DNA of 64,000 bases, taken from Thermofontimicrobium_A sp034505795. Lineage in GTDB: Bacteria; Zhuqueibacterota; Zhuqueibacteria; Thermofontimicrobiales; Thermofontimicrobiaceae. A program made the position numbers and the translations under genes. Positions 18,314 to 28,237 of the stretch are shown here, one piece after another. Where the stretch lies: NCBI GenBank assembly GCA_034505795.1, contig JAPDQM010000010.1, positions 1-64,000 of the forward strand, given 5' to 3'. Within the stretch, counting starts at the first letter, position 1, and each line of letters opens with the position of its first letter. The notes under the pieces were generated by a model. It saw only the letters and a program-made list of their open reading frames with translations. It was not told the origin of the DNA and did no database searches.

Positions 18314-20101
18314 ATGCGTGGAGTCATAAAACAAACGTTTTTCATCCTGTTATCAACTGCCGTTACCCTTTTCGCCCAGCGTACCACGCTGGATTGGAAG
18401 GTTCACAACGTCGGCAAAGTGCGACAGCTTATCACCAACATGGGTGCACTATGGGCTGCGTCGACCGATTATCCGGGCTTGATCTATTGTGAATATCCTC
18501 CCAATAGCCATGAGGAACACATCGGCGAAGCTGGTATCTGGGTGGGCGCCATCACACCAGAAAATGATACCCTGGTATCCGCCACCACCATCTGGGCTGA
18601 TCCCCACTTTGAATTTTACCCCTCTGCGGCTCCTGATGATACCATTTGGGTGGTCAACAAAGGCGATACCGTTAATATTCCTTACTGGGGCCAATATACC
18701 GCCATTGCGGATCAGGATTTTGTCTGTCGCTATAGCGACTATTACCTGACCAATATCGGTGATCATCGGCCTTTGTATCTGGATGTCATTCAAATCAGCC
18801 ATGCCTGGAGTTCCTATCCTCTGGATGAGATGATCGTGTTTGAATATTACGTCATCCCCACCCGCAAAAATCTATCGCAGGTGTATATCGCCTATTGGAT
18901 GGATGGCAACGTCGGCTATCGCGGGGAAGGCTGGGGCTTTGCGCTGGACGATCTGTCATTTTATTATGCCGATCGCAATTTGGCCGCTTCCATCGATCCG
19001 CCCACCGGTGAGGACGAGGCGGCCATCAGTCCCCTGGGCGTTAAGCTCTATCCGTCCAGCAAAATTCCGCCGGCCTCGTTACGCTGGACGTTTAATTGGT
19101 ATCCTGGCGGCGGAGCGGGTGGGCCAGCCGATCGCGACAATGTCCTCTATCAGGAAATCAGTGCCGGCACCATCATGCGCAACCAGCAAGCTGGCGATGG
19201 CTCGCAATTCATTCTCTCTTATGGTCCGCTGACGTTGGCGGTGGGCGATACAGCCTATTTTCGCGTCGGCCTGATTTTGGGCGAAGGCGAAGCCAAAATG
19301 TTGGCCAATGCCGATCGGCTGGATTGGTTGGTACAGAAGGACTTCAAAGTCCCGGCGCCACCACCTTTGCCGCCATTGCGATTGGAAACTCGCTCGCATG
19401 AGATTACGCTGCGCTGGAAGCCGCTGCCAGGCGATGTCGATCCTGAAAGCTATCGCGATCCTAATCGTGCTGACAATGCAAGCCAGCCATTCGAGGGCTA
19501 TCGCGTGTACAAAAGCACCCGCAGCAAAACAGGGCCCTGGACGCTGCTGGCTGAGTACGATGTGCCAGCCAATCAATTCTTTTTGAACACGGGTTTGCAA
19601 TACGAATATACGGACATTGGTCTATTAAACAACCTGGAATATTATTACACGGTCACAGCGTTTTCCAAACCCGATGCCGAAATCGATTTTCCATCCCAGG
19701 AATCCAGCAAGAATGCCAATGCCAAACTGGCCGTACCCGGGACCGCTGCGCCGGCTACGGTGGGCGAGGTCGCGGTGGTGCCCAATCCATATCGTGGGGA
19801 TATCGCTTATCATGCATACAATCCGGCCTGGGAAAAGCCCACTGGCACTCGGGATCGCTGGATGGAGCAAGACCGCCGCATTCAATTCATTAATCTGCCG
19901 GCAAATTGCGAAATCAAAATCTACTCGCTCGCCGGCGACTGGATCGCTACCATTGCTCACAACAATCCACAGCAAGGTTATGAAGACTGGAATTTGACTT
20001 CAGCCGTGGGCCAGGCCATCGCCAGCGGCATTTATCTCTTCACGGTTGAAGATATGACCAATGGCAAAGTTCAGATTGGTAAGTTCGTTGTCATTAAGTA
20101 A
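18314..20101 (+). CDS. Secreted protein with FN3 and T9SS-type C-terminal domain (paralogue B)
   Basis: This 595-residue exported protein is a tandem paralogue of the preceding gene. It shares the same start of the mature chain (RTTLDWKVHNVGKVRQLITN), the central beta-rich region, the FN3 module (GYRVYKSTRSKTGPW) and the C-terminal VVPNPYRGDIAYHAYNP region. The C-terminal 250 residues are the most similar, while the middle (about 30-320) diverges clearly. The ATG at 18314 opens a signal peptide ending at LFAQ. Differential divergence suggests that the C-terminal part is constrained by export or anchoring and the central part by ligand. The gene lies 118 bases after paralogue A. Confidence 0.8.
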   Translation: MRGVIKQTFFILLSTAVTLFAQRTTLDWKVHNVGKVRQLITNMGALWAASTDYPGLIYCEYPPNSHEEHIGEAGIWVGAITPENDTLVSATTIWADPHFEFYPSAAPDDTIWVVNKGDTVNIPYWGQYTAIADQDFVCRYSDYYLTNIGDHRPLYLDVIQISHAWSSYPLDEMIVFEYYVIPTRKNLSQVYIAYWMDGNVGYRGEGWGFALDDLSFYYADRNLAASIDPPTGEDEAAISPLGVKLYPSSKIPPASLRWTFNWYPGGGAGGPADRDNVLYQEISAGTIMRNQQAGDGSQFILSYGPLTLAVGDTAYFRVGLILGEGEAKMLANADRLDWLVQKDFKVPAPPPLPPLRLETRSHEITLRWKPLPGDVDPESYRDPNRADNASQPFEGYRVYKSTRSKTGPWTLLAEYDVPANQFFLNTGLQYEYTDIGLLNNLEYYYTVTAFSKPDAEIDFPSQESSKNANAKLAVPGTAAPATVGEVAVVPNPYRGDIAYHAYNPAWEKPTGTRDRWMEQDRRIQFINLPANCEIKIYSLAGDWIATIAHNNPQQGYEDWNLTSAVGQAIASGIYLFTVEDMTNGKVQIGKFVVIK

Positions 20102-20164
20102 TGTCATTATGATGAAATTGGCCTGAATGTTGTCCAATTGCAGTTCAAGCTAAAGGTAAGTGCC

Positions 20165-21085
20165 ATGATACGAAAAACCATTATCGCTCTTTTCATTTTA
20201 TGGAATGTCGCATTTTCTCAATATGAACGGCCGGGTAGTACCGATGCCCAATTTCTCAAAATTGGCGTCAGTGCGAGAGCCACCGGCATGGCCGACGCCT
20301 ACATTGCCGTTGCCGAAGGCGCTGAGGCGATGTACTACAATGTCGCGGCGCTGGCTCGAATTCCCGGCACCGATCTGGTTTTTAACCACACCAGTTGGTT
20401 CGCCGGTATTAACCACGATTTTGTGGGAGCGGCACGATCATTTGGCCGGGTCGGCACATTCGGAGTGTCCCTGACGGCTTTGTACACGGACGAAATGCAA
20501 GTGCGAACTCCATTACGGCCTGATGGCACTGGTGAAACTTTTTATGCCAGCAATGTCCGCGCCGGAATTAGCTACGCCCGCTATCTAACCGATCGCGTCA
20601 CCTTTGGTGGCTCCATTAATTACATCAATCTCTCCCTTTATTCCGACTTTCAAGCGGATGCGGTGTCCATGGATATTGGCATCCTTTACGTCACCAGCTT
20701 TCGAAATTTCCGCTTCGGAATGAAAATTGCCAACTTCGGTTCCGAAGTTAAATTTGTCAATGAATCCTATCCCCTGCCGACCCATTTTACGTTTGGCATG
20801 GCCATTAACGCCGTAGATGCCGCGATGCAAAAATTGCTAATCAGCTTTGCCGCATTAAAGCCAAATGATGGCCAACCGTTAGGCCAGCTTGGCGCCGAAT
20901 GGAATTACCAGAACCTGCTGTTCCTCCGCAGCGGCTATCGCCTGAACCATGACGTCGCATCATACTCTTTTGGCACCGGCGTCCGATTGAAAATCAGCGA
21001 CTATGCCTTCCGCTTTGACTATTCCTATAGCGATTTCTCCCTGCTGGGTCAAAGCCATCGGTTCGGAATTGGTGTCTCATTTTAA
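20165..21085 (+). CDS. PorV/PorQ-family outer-membrane barrel
   Basis: This outer-membrane beta-barrel of about 306 residues belongs to the PorV/PorQ (UPF0164) family. Family members help type IX cargo proteins be anchored or shuttled at the cell surface. The start ATG 20165 follows AAAGGTAAG and a signal peptide (end near AFSQY); the in-frame 20138 start is less likely. Characteristic features are DAQFLKIGVSARATGMADAY at the mature N-terminus, EAMYYNVAALAR, HTSWFAG and the C-terminal SHRFGIGVSF barrel end. It closes the receptor cluster after two T9SS-like secreted paralogues, which fits a dedicated exporter/anchor for them. Confidence 0.88.
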   Translation: MIRKTIIALFILWNVAFSQYERPGSTDAQFLKIGVSARATGMADAYIAVAEGAEAMYYNVAALARIPGTDLVFNHTSWFAGINHDFVGAARSFGRVGTFGVSLTALYTDEMQVRTPLRPDGTGETFYASNVRAGISYARYLTDRVTFGGSINYINLSLYSDFQADAVSMDIGILYVTSFRNFRFGMKIANFGSEVKFVNESYPLPTHFTFGMAINAVDAAMQKLLISFAALKPNDGQPLGQLGAEWNYQNLLFLRSGYRLNHDVASYSFGTGVRLKISDYAFRFDYSYSDFSLLGQSHRFGIGVSF

Positions 21086-21210
21086 ATTCTAAATGCGGCC
21101 TCGCGATTGCTGTTTCGACGCCGATTAAAAGCCTTGACGCGATCAATTCTTCCGTCGAGCTTTTCAAAATTACAGTCTGATTTTTGCAAAGGAAATTTGG
21201 GTAGCTTGAA

Positions 21211-23655
21211 ATGAACATCATTAGAAATACAATCCATCGGGCCGCAATATTGCTGATTTTGGGAGGCATGGTTATTGACCAACATCTTGCTGCTCAAAAT
21301 GCGGATTATGTCTATTACAAAAATTTCGTTCGCCATGCCAACGGCGATGCCTGCAAACACCTGCCTCCGGCTGTGTCATTTATGGTTTATTTGAACCACG
21401 ACCAAACCAAAATCCTCACCGAGCAAGCTCCCCGATGGTCGACTGGCACTGATCCCAACATTCCTGGCAACGGCATTTTTGGTATCGAATTGGGCAATTT
21501 TGTTCAGCCCGAAGTCAAGATTGGGGACACAGTCTGCGTTCGATTCACCTGCACTGAAACGCGGCAGCAGGGCTTGCTCACTGACATGGTAACCAGCATT
21601 CCCTGGATCACCTTTCCACAGACATTGTACTTGTCGCCAGTGAATTTGCCTGAAACACCGCAACAAATCACACTCTCCAGCGATCATCATCAGCATCGCA
21701 TTCTAAAATGGCAAGCGGTTTCCGGCGCCAGCTATTGTCTCTATCGCCGTAGCCTGAACGATACCGCCCGCACCGGCCAGGCCCGGATGATGTATCAACT
21801 CATCGCCCAACATATCATAGCAGACACTTACAAAGATACCACCGCCCTGAAGAATGAAAAGTACGGCTATATCCTCTACGCTGTCTCCAGCGAGGGAGTC
21901 TTCAGCTCGCATTCCCAGGAAGTCAATGAAGCGCCCGTTATTCATGAGGGTGACGATTTGACCATTGGCTGGATTGCTCGGCTGCCCCGATTGGATTATG
22001 TCTGGGCCAGTCCCAATCCGAAAGTCGATGGTTGGCCTCAGGTAGGACAATCAGTGACCTGGCAGGCAGTGGTCAAAAATTGGACCGCCCTGGATCTGGA
22101 CAGTGTCAAATACTTATGGTTTTGGGATTGCAAGCGGGTCGATTCCGGCTTCGTCGCCATTCCAGCCAGCGACACAGCCAGCATCAGTTTTGTCCGCCAG
22201 TGGTCATTCGATCGCCACGAATTAACGTTGACTATTGATCCTGATAACCGGGTAGCCGAAGAGGAGGAACGAAATAATCAGCTTTCGATTTTCACCGATG
22301 CGATTAGCGTTGGCTTTTATGTCGAACAGAGTTTGTACGACTACTTTCATCAATATCAAAAGCGGCTCAATGTTCATGCCAACTGCTGGGAAGATTGGGC
22401 ACAACGCCATGTCCGCCGCTGGAACCAGATGTTCGCGGCTGCTATCTATCCCGATACCCCGCAAGGAGTGCTGGACCGGATTCGCATCGATCAAATAACG
22501 GTTGTGCCGGACGGGGCCTTGCCCTTAGCCGGCGGCGATTACCCCACCAATTTTCCTAATCTGCGCGACCGTACCGTCGATTTGCAGTGGGGATTTCCAG
22601 CGAGCTTGCTGAATGGCGATGGCTATAAAAATCACACCAGCGCCGTGGATAACAATCCCTTTTACTTCGAAGGCTCGCTGCTTCACGAATTGGGCCATGC
22701 TCGCTATCTCATCGATCTGTATGGCTTCAACGTGCACGATAATGGTCGCGGCAACACGGTTGCCATCAAAGAAAATGGCCGCTTGATTGTGGGCACCCCA
22801 TATATGCCGCTCACAGGCGATGCCGTCCACTATACCCCCATCAAAGGTTTAATGAATGGCGAATATACCTTTGTTGACGCTTATTCTGCTGCCGCGCTCA
22901 ACCTGATTGCCGGACATCGAGCGACGCAGGGCAATTATAATTCACCGGGCAACATCGGCATTTTTATGAACGACTTGCCCCAGCAAAATATGCTGATAAT
23001 CAAAGATGATGCCGGCCACCTGCTGGACTATGCGGATGTCAAAATTTATCAAGCTACTGGCCAGGCCGGCCAATGGTATGGCAAATATTTCGATGACACC
23101 GCCGATCTATCATTGAGCGCAGACGAGAACGGTGAAGTGCTGATTGGTCGCTGCCCGTTTGACACCGATGGCACCATTGAGCATGACTATGGCAAATCCA
23201 ATGCGGTAATTATTTTGCGAGTGGCTCACAACAGTCGGGTTGGCTATGCCTTTTTAGAGTCTACCCAATTTAACATGGAATACTGGCGCGGCCATTCAAC
23301 GCTGGGCAAATATGAGATCAAAGTAGCGCTAATCGAGCCGCCGAGCGCAGTTCCAGAATCAGCCCAGGCAAAACCAACAGAATTTCAGTTGAATCCATGC
23401 TATCCCAATCCTTTCAATTCAAATACTCGCCTCCAATATTGCCTGCCTGAAGCTGGTCGAGCTGTGGTTCAGGTATTAGATATCACAGGCCGGGAGATCA
23501 TCCGGCTCTGTGACCAAGATCAGGCCGCTGGTCGCCATGACTTGCTGTGGGAAGCCGCATCTATGGATCGGCCAACTATCGCTTCCGGCGTTTACTTCAT
23601 CAGGCTTACATGGCATGAGCATGTTGCCACCCAAAAAGTCATTTACTTGAAATAG
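21211..23655 (+). CDS. Secreted HExxH metalloprotease-like protein with T9SS sorting domain
   Basis: This 814-residue exported protein has a signal peptide (end near HLAAQN), an N-terminal beta region, a CARDB-like domain (about 255-370; QAVVKNWTALDLDSV, TLTIDPDNRVAEEEERNNQL) and a region holding a zinc-protease signature HELGH (His492, Glu493, His496). The third zinc ligand is not obvious. The end is a sorting domain opening CYPNPFNSNT and closing KVIYLK. It probably acts as an extracellular metallopeptidase, but loss of activity cannot be excluded. It follows the PorV gene by 125 bases and precedes YitT by 10 bases. The start ATG at 21211 is supported by the signal peptide. Confidence 0.75.
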   Translation: MNIIRNTIHRAAILLILGGMVIDQHLAAQNADYVYYKNFVRHANGDACKHLPPAVSFMVYLNHDQTKILTEQAPRWSTGTDPNIPGNGIFGIELGNFVQPEVKIGDTVCVRFTCTETRQQGLLTDMVTSIPWITFPQTLYLSPVNLPETPQQITLSSDHHQHRILKWQAVSGASYCLYRRSLNDTARTGQARMMYQLIAQHIIADTYKDTTALKNEKYGYILYAVSSEGVFSSHSQEVNEAPVIHEGDDLTIGWIARLPRLDYVWASPNPKVDGWPQVGQSVTWQAVVKNWTALDLDSVKYLWFWDCKRVDSGFVAIPASDTASISFVRQWSFDRHELTLTIDPDNRVAEEEERNNQLSIFTDAISVGFYVEQSLYDYFHQYQKRLNVHANCWEDWAQRHVRRWNQMFAAAIYPDTPQGVLDRIRIDQITVVPDGALPLAGGDYPTNFPNLRDRTVDLQWGFPASLLNGDGYKNHTSAVDNNPFYFEGSLLHELGHARYLIDLYGFNVHDNGRGNTVAIKENGRLIVGTPYMPLTGDAVHYTPIKGLMNGEYTFVDAYSAAALNLIAGHRATQGNYNSPGNIGIFMNDLPQQNMLIIKDDAGHLLDYADVKIYQATGQAGQWYGKYFDDTADLSLSADENGEVLIGRCPFDTDGTIEHDYGKSNAVIILRVAHNSRVGYAFLESTQFNMEYWRGHSTLGKYEIKVALIEPPSAVPESAQAKPTEFQLNPCYPNPFNSNTRLQYCLPEAGRAVVQVLDITGREIIRLCDQDQAAGRHDLLWEAASMDRPTIASGVYFIRLTWHEHVATQKVIYLK

Positions 23656-23665
23656 GAATTTTGCG

Positions 23666-24601
23666 ATGAAATTTACCCGAGCCATTAAGCAGCAAATGCG
23701 AGATTATATCGCCATCAGTCTGGGTGCATTTGTTATGTCGTTAGGCGTAGCCGCGTTTTTGATCGATGCCAAAGTGGTTCCCGGCGGCGTTAGTGGCATT
23801 TCCATGACGATTCATTATCTTTCCAATTATCAAATCCCGGTTGGCCTGCTGATCTGGTTGTTGAATATCCCCCTCTATCTTTGGGCGCTGAAGGAGCTCG
23901 GCAGTCAATTTGGGCTGCGAACGTTTGTGGGCTTCAGCCTGAACTCGTTTTTTATCGATCTGTTGCGCGGGAATATCCCGGGGCTATCGTTCATTAAAAT
24001 TCAGAACTCCAATGCGGTTCAAAATATCTATCAAAATGATTTCATCCTGGCCGTGCTGTTTGGCGCGATTTTGCTGGGTATTGGCCTGGGCATCGTCTTT
24101 AAATTTCGCGGTTCCACCGGCGGATCCGATATTGTCGCCGCCATCATGCAAAAAAAATTCGGCTGGAAGCCTGGCCAGGCCATTATGCTCATCGATTTTC
24201 TGGTTATCACCAGCGCGGGCATTATTATTCATCTCAAGGGGATTGCCACCATCAAGCCGGCGCTGAGTCTAACCCTTTACGCATTTATATCGTTGTTTAT
24301 TTCAGCGCGTTTGATCGATGTCATTATCGAAGGCATGGACTATGCCAAAGCGGCGCTGATCATTTCACCCAAATATCAAGAAATATCCGAGGCCATCATG
24401 GATCAGCTCAGTCGCGGGGCGACCGCGCTGCATGGACGAGGCCTGTATACCAATGCCGAACGCGAAGTCATTTTTACCGTCGTCACTCGCAAAGAGACGA
24501 CCTTGCTCACCGACATTGTCAAAGAGATTGATCCCCACGCATTTGTGGTGATCAATAACGTCCATGAAGTTTTAGGCGAAGGGTTTCGCCGTCGTGTATG
24601 A
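23666..24601 (+). CDS. YitT-family membrane protein (DUF161/DUF2179)
   Basis: This integral inner-membrane protein of 311 residues belongs to the YitT family, whose substrate is not established. The N-terminal membrane domain has several helices (AISLGAFVMSLGVAAFLIDA, VVPGGVSGISMTIHYLS) and the conserved FKFRGSTGGSDIVAAI. The C-terminal cytosolic DUF2179 domain (about 225-310) includes RGATALHGRGLYTNAEREVI and VVTRKET. Length and motifs are normal. It begins 10 bases after the metalloprotease gene and ends just before the CotH gene, so it is embedded in a run of secreted-protein genes, which is unusual company for it. Confidence 0.93.
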   Translation: MKFTRAIKQQMRDYIAISLGAFVMSLGVAAFLIDAKVVPGGVSGISMTIHYLSNYQIPVGLLIWLLNIPLYLWALKELGSQFGLRTFVGFSLNSFFIDLLRGNIPGLSFIKIQNSNAVQNIYQNDFILAVLFGAILLGIGLGIVFKFRGSTGGSDIVAAIMQKKFGWKPGQAIMLIDFLVITSAGIIIHLKGIATIKPALSLTLYAFISLFISARLIDVIIEGMDYAKAALIISPKYQEISEAIMDQLSRGATALHGRGLYTNAEREVIFTVVTRKETTLLTDIVKEIDPHAFVVINNVHEVLGEGFRRRV

Positions 24602-24631
24602 CGGCCCCAGTTGAAAAGAAAAGCAACTCCC

Positions 24632-27600
24632 ATGCTGCGGCTAATTCTAATCGTACTCATCATTCTAATCCAACAACTGCCCCTTGCGTCGCAGTCCCTG
24701 TTCATCAACGAAATCATGTCCCAGAATACGGCCACCATTGCCGATGATAGCCATGACTTTTCGGATTGGATCGAGATTTACAACGCCGATAGCATCGCCA
24801 TCGACCTGAACGATTTTGGCCTGTCCGATGACCCGAATTTGCCATTCAAATGGACCTTTCCGGCGCTTTCGCTGCCAGCTAACAATTTTCTATTGGTCTT
24901 CGCTTCAGGTAAAGATATTCGTACGCTGCCGGCGCATTGGGAGACCGTGATCGACTGGGGCGACGATTGGAAATATCTCGTCCCTGCCGCAGAGCCTGTT
25001 GCCAATTGGCGCAGTTGCGACTTCGATGATTATTCCTGGCCCAGCGGTCCCAGCGGTTTCGGCTATGGTGATGGGGATGACGCCACCGATCTCGCCAATC
25101 CTGACCCCTTTCAGCCCTCTCCAATTTCGATTTTCATCCGTAAGAAATTTACGGTCACCAATCTCGCCAATATTGTGAGCTTCGTATTGCATGTGGATTA
25201 TGACGACGGCTTTGTCGCTTATCTCAATGGAATCGAACTGGCTCGGCGCAACATGGGATCACCGGGGAAATTACCTGCATTCAATCAATTCGCAACCATC
25301 GCTCATGAGGCACAAATGTATCAGGCCGGTGAGCCGGAGAAATTTGCTTTTTCCGCGCCGGAATCGCTGCTAATCGCAGGCGAAAATGTCTTGGCACTGG
25401 AAGTTCACAACGCAGAACTATATTCATCGGATTTGACGCTGATCCCGTTCCTGACGCTGGAAATGAAAACCGCGCCCGTTGGTGCGCGGGGTCCATCGCC
25501 GCATCTCCATTTCCCCAACTCGCCGCCTCAATTGCATACCAATTTCAAAATCAAAGCCAGCGGTGAAACCCTGCGATTGACCCGTCCCGGCGGCCAGCGT
25601 TGCGATCAAATCGCCGTCGGCTCGCTGCCACCCGATATCTCCTTTGGCCGACATCCCGACGGCGCATCCAACTGGTATTTTTTTGATCGCCCCACACCTG
25701 CTCGCAGCAATTCTATCGTCGGATATCAACAGATAGCTGATCCACCTTCCTGTTCGATCCCCGGCGGCATTTACAACCAGCCGTTGCAAGTCGAGCTGAT
25801 GACATCACACCCCGGAGCCACTATTCGATTCACCTGTGATGGCTCAGTCCCGGTCGATACTTCAGCTCCCTACCTCTCACCGCTGATCATCAAGAAAACC
25901 ACTGTCCTGCGTGCGCGCGTATTTGGCCCAGGTCTATTGCCAGGCGCAACAACAACCCAAACCTATATTATCGATCAGCACTTCTCCCTGCCGGTCATCG
26001 CCCTTACCACTGATCCTGCCAATCTCTGGGACGAGGATAAGGGGATTTATGTCTTTGGCAAACATGCCGACACCCTCAATTACCCTTATTGGGGCTCTAA
26101 TTTCTGGCAGGATTGGGAGCGCCCCATTCACCTGGAGTTTTTTGAACCCAATGGCACATGCGGCTTTGAACTGGATGCCGGAGTTCAAATCTTCGGTTCC
26201 TGGAGTCGCCTTTACCCGCAAAAGTCACTGGCCATTTTTGCCCGAGACAACTATGGCTTCGATGCTATCCGCTACCAGGTTTTTCCCGATAAACCCATCA
26301 CCATCTTCCAATCCCTGATTTTGCGCAATGCGGGCCAGGATTGGGGACGAACTTTTTTTCGAGACGCGATGATGCAATATCTGGTGCGAGAAACCATGGA
26401 TCTGGACGTTCAAGCCTATCGCCCGGCGATGGTCTTATTGAACGGTGAAATCTGGGGGATTCACAATATTCGAGAAAAGATGAGCGAACATTATCTGGCG
26501 GCCAATCGCGGTGTCGATCCGGAAAATCTTGACTTTGTGGAGCGGGATAGTATGCTCATCAAAGGTGATCTGTCACATTATCAGTTCCTGCAGCAATTCA
26601 TTGCCACCCATGATCTGTCTCAACCCGAAAATTACGACCACGTTCGCGCGCTGATGGATGTGGAAAATTTTATGGATTACACCATCGCGGTCATCTATTT
26701 TGCTAATCCCGATTGGCCCTGGAACAATGTAAAATGCTGGCGTCCGAGAACGGCAACTGGTCGGTGGAAATGGCTGCTATACGATCTGGATTATGGCTTT
26801 CATGGTGGCCACCTGGGACCTGATGCAAACATGTTTCGGGAGATGCGCAATCAGAAAAACGGCACCACCGCTATCTTTTTCCAATTGCTCCAAAATAGCG
26901 AGCATCGTCGCCGATTCATCAATCGGTTCGCCGATCACCTGAACCTTACCTTCGAGCCGGCGCGCGTACTCCAAATTATCAAACAGTTCAAAGCAGGAAT
27001 TGAAGCCGACATGCCCATCCACATTGCTCGGTGGAAAGGCACCTTCAATGGCCCCTGGTGGCTTGGCAAATCCATCGATTCGATGGATGAATGGCACAGC
27101 CATATCAGCGTGCTAAATGATTTTGCGCAGCGACGGCCAGATTTCCTGCGACAGCAACTTATGGCCGAGTTTGGCCTGGTGGATGGCGGTTTCGCCATCA
27201 TCAAATTGAGCGCCCAGCCTGGCGATGGCGGTCTGGTCAAACTGAACAGCCAGCTTCTTCAAAAATTTCCCTGGTATGGCATCTATTTTCCAGATGTCCC
27301 AATTGATCTTGCGGCCATTCCAGCACCCGGATTTCGCTTTTCGCATTGGATCGGTGCTGCGCCATCTGATCAAGCGAACATCACGACTGGAATCGTCGAT
27401 CGTCAAGAAATTACCGCCGTCTTTGTTCCCGATACCACGGTCGTCGGCAACATTGTTGTCAATGAGATCAACTATCAATCTGCTCCAACTGGTAACACCG
27501 AGGATTGGATCGAGTTATACAACCGAGGAGCGAGTACAATCGACCTCTCCGGCTGGATTTTAAAGGATGCCGATGAGCAACACGAATTTCGTTTTCCAAT

Positions 27601-28237
27601 TTCGACTCAAATGGCACCGCAAGAATTTCTGATCCTCTGCCAAAACAAAGCAGCTTTTTCGGCTCACTTCCCTGATGTGCATTGCTGTGTCGGCGATTTT
27701 TCGTTCGGTTTGAGTAGCCGCGGCGATTCCATCCGCCTGTTCAATGCCGCCGGAAACAAGATCCTGGCATTTTTTTATGGTACTCAGCCGCCCTGGCCTG
27801 CGGCTAATGATGGCAGTGGCAAAACCCTGGCCCTAAAGCAGCCTGATCTTTCACCAGCTTTGCCTCAAAATTGGTTCCTATCGAACGAGGTCGGTGGTAC
27901 GCCCGGAAAGCCGAACGAGTTGATCTCGCCAATCGATCACCCTGCCGAGCTGCCGCCCCAAGCTCTGGCGCTGCTACCCAATTATCCCAATCCATTCAAT
28001 TCACAAACCGCAATTCAATTTTCTCTGCCCCGTTCGCAGAATGTATCACTCAAAATTTATAACCTGATGGGACAGGAACTACGAGTTCTCTGGCAGCAAC
28101 TCTTACCTGCTGGAAAGCACACTTTTTACTGGGATGGGAAGGATGTTGCAGGTCAAACATGCCCTTCAGGAATATACTTCTGTCTTTTGGCCACCGAAAC
28201 CAGTCAATGCATTCGAAAAATGATTTTGATCCGCTAA
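24632..28237 (+). CDS. CotH kinase-like/lamin-tail surface protein with T9SS sorting domain
   Basis: This giant exported protein of about 1,201 residues has a first lamin-tail domain (about 25-100; LFINEIMSQNTATI, DFSDWIEIYNADS), a beta-sandwich (about 110-290), a chitobiase-like FN3 domain (about 375-440; GATIRFTCDGSVP), a CotH protein-kinase-like domain (about 440-820; GIHNIREKMSEHYL, WKWLLYDLDYGFHGG), a second lamin-tail domain (about 950-1080; IVVNEINYQSAPTG) and a sorting domain from NYPNPFNSQT to KMILIR. CotH domains phosphorylate proteins in Bacillus spores; the DxD-like YDLDYG is present. ATG 24632 opens a good signal peptide, but the in-frame TTG at 24611 adds a basic N-terminus and is also plausible. 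Confidence 0.88.
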   Translation: MLRLILIVLIILIQQLPLASQSLFINEIMSQNTATIADDSHDFSDWIEIYNADSIAIDLNDFGLSDDPNLPFKWTFPALSLPANNFLLVFASGKDIRTLPAHWETVIDWGDDWKYLVPAAEPVANWRSCDFDDYSWPSGPSGFGYGDGDDATDLANPDPFQPSPISIFIRKKFTVTNLANIVSFVLHVDYDDGFVAYLNGIELARRNMGSPGKLPAFNQFATIAHEAQMYQAGEPEKFAFSAPESLLIAGENVLALEVHNAELYSSDLTLIPFLTLEMKTAPVGARGPSPHLHFPNSPPQLHTNFKIKASGETLRLTRPGGQRCDQIAVGSLPPDISFGRHPDGASNWYFFDRPTPARSNSIVGYQQIADPPSCSIPGGIYNQPLQVELMTSHPGATIRFTCDGSVPVDTSAPYLSPLIIKKTTVLRARVFGPGLLPGATTTQTYIIDQHFSLPVIALTTDPANLWDEDKGIYVFGKHADTLNYPYWGSNFWQDWERPIHLEFFEPNGTCGFELDAGVQIFGSWSRLYPQKSLAIFARDNYGFDAIRYQVFPDKPITIFQSLILRNAGQDWGRTFFRDAMMQYLVRETMDLDVQAYRPAMVLLNGEIWGIHNIREKMSEHYLAANRGVDPENLDFVERDSMLIKGDLSHYQFLQQFIATHDLSQPENYDHVRALMDVENFMDYTIAVIYFANPDWPWNNVKCWRPRTATGRWKWLLYDLDYGFHGGHLGPDANMFREMRNQKNGTTAIFFQLLQNSEHRRRFINRFADHLNLTFEPARVLQIIKQFKAGIEADMPIHIARWKGTFNGPWWLGKSIDSMDEWHSHISVLNDFAQRRPDFLRQQLMAEFGLVDGGFAIIKLSAQPGDGGLVKLNSQLLQKFPWYGIYFPDVPIDLAAIPAPGFRFSHWIGAAPSDQANITTGIVDRQEITAVFVPDTTVVGNIVVNEINYQSAPTGNTEDWIELYNRGASTIDLSGWILKDADEQHEFRFPISTQMAPQEFLILCQNKAAFSAHFPDVHCCVGDFSFGLSSRGDSIRLFNAAGNKILAFFYGTQPPWPAANDGSGKTLALKQPDLSPALPQNWFLSNEVGGTPGKPNELISPIDHPAELPPQALALLPNYPNPFNSQTAIQFSLPRSQNVSLKIYNLMGQELRVLWQQLLPAGKHTFYWDGKDVAGQTCPSGIYFCLLATETSQCIRKMILIR

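Noticed and set aside
16405..20101. Assembly duplication
   Set aside because: The two copies differ over most of their middle region and in their intergenic sequence, so they are true paralogues.
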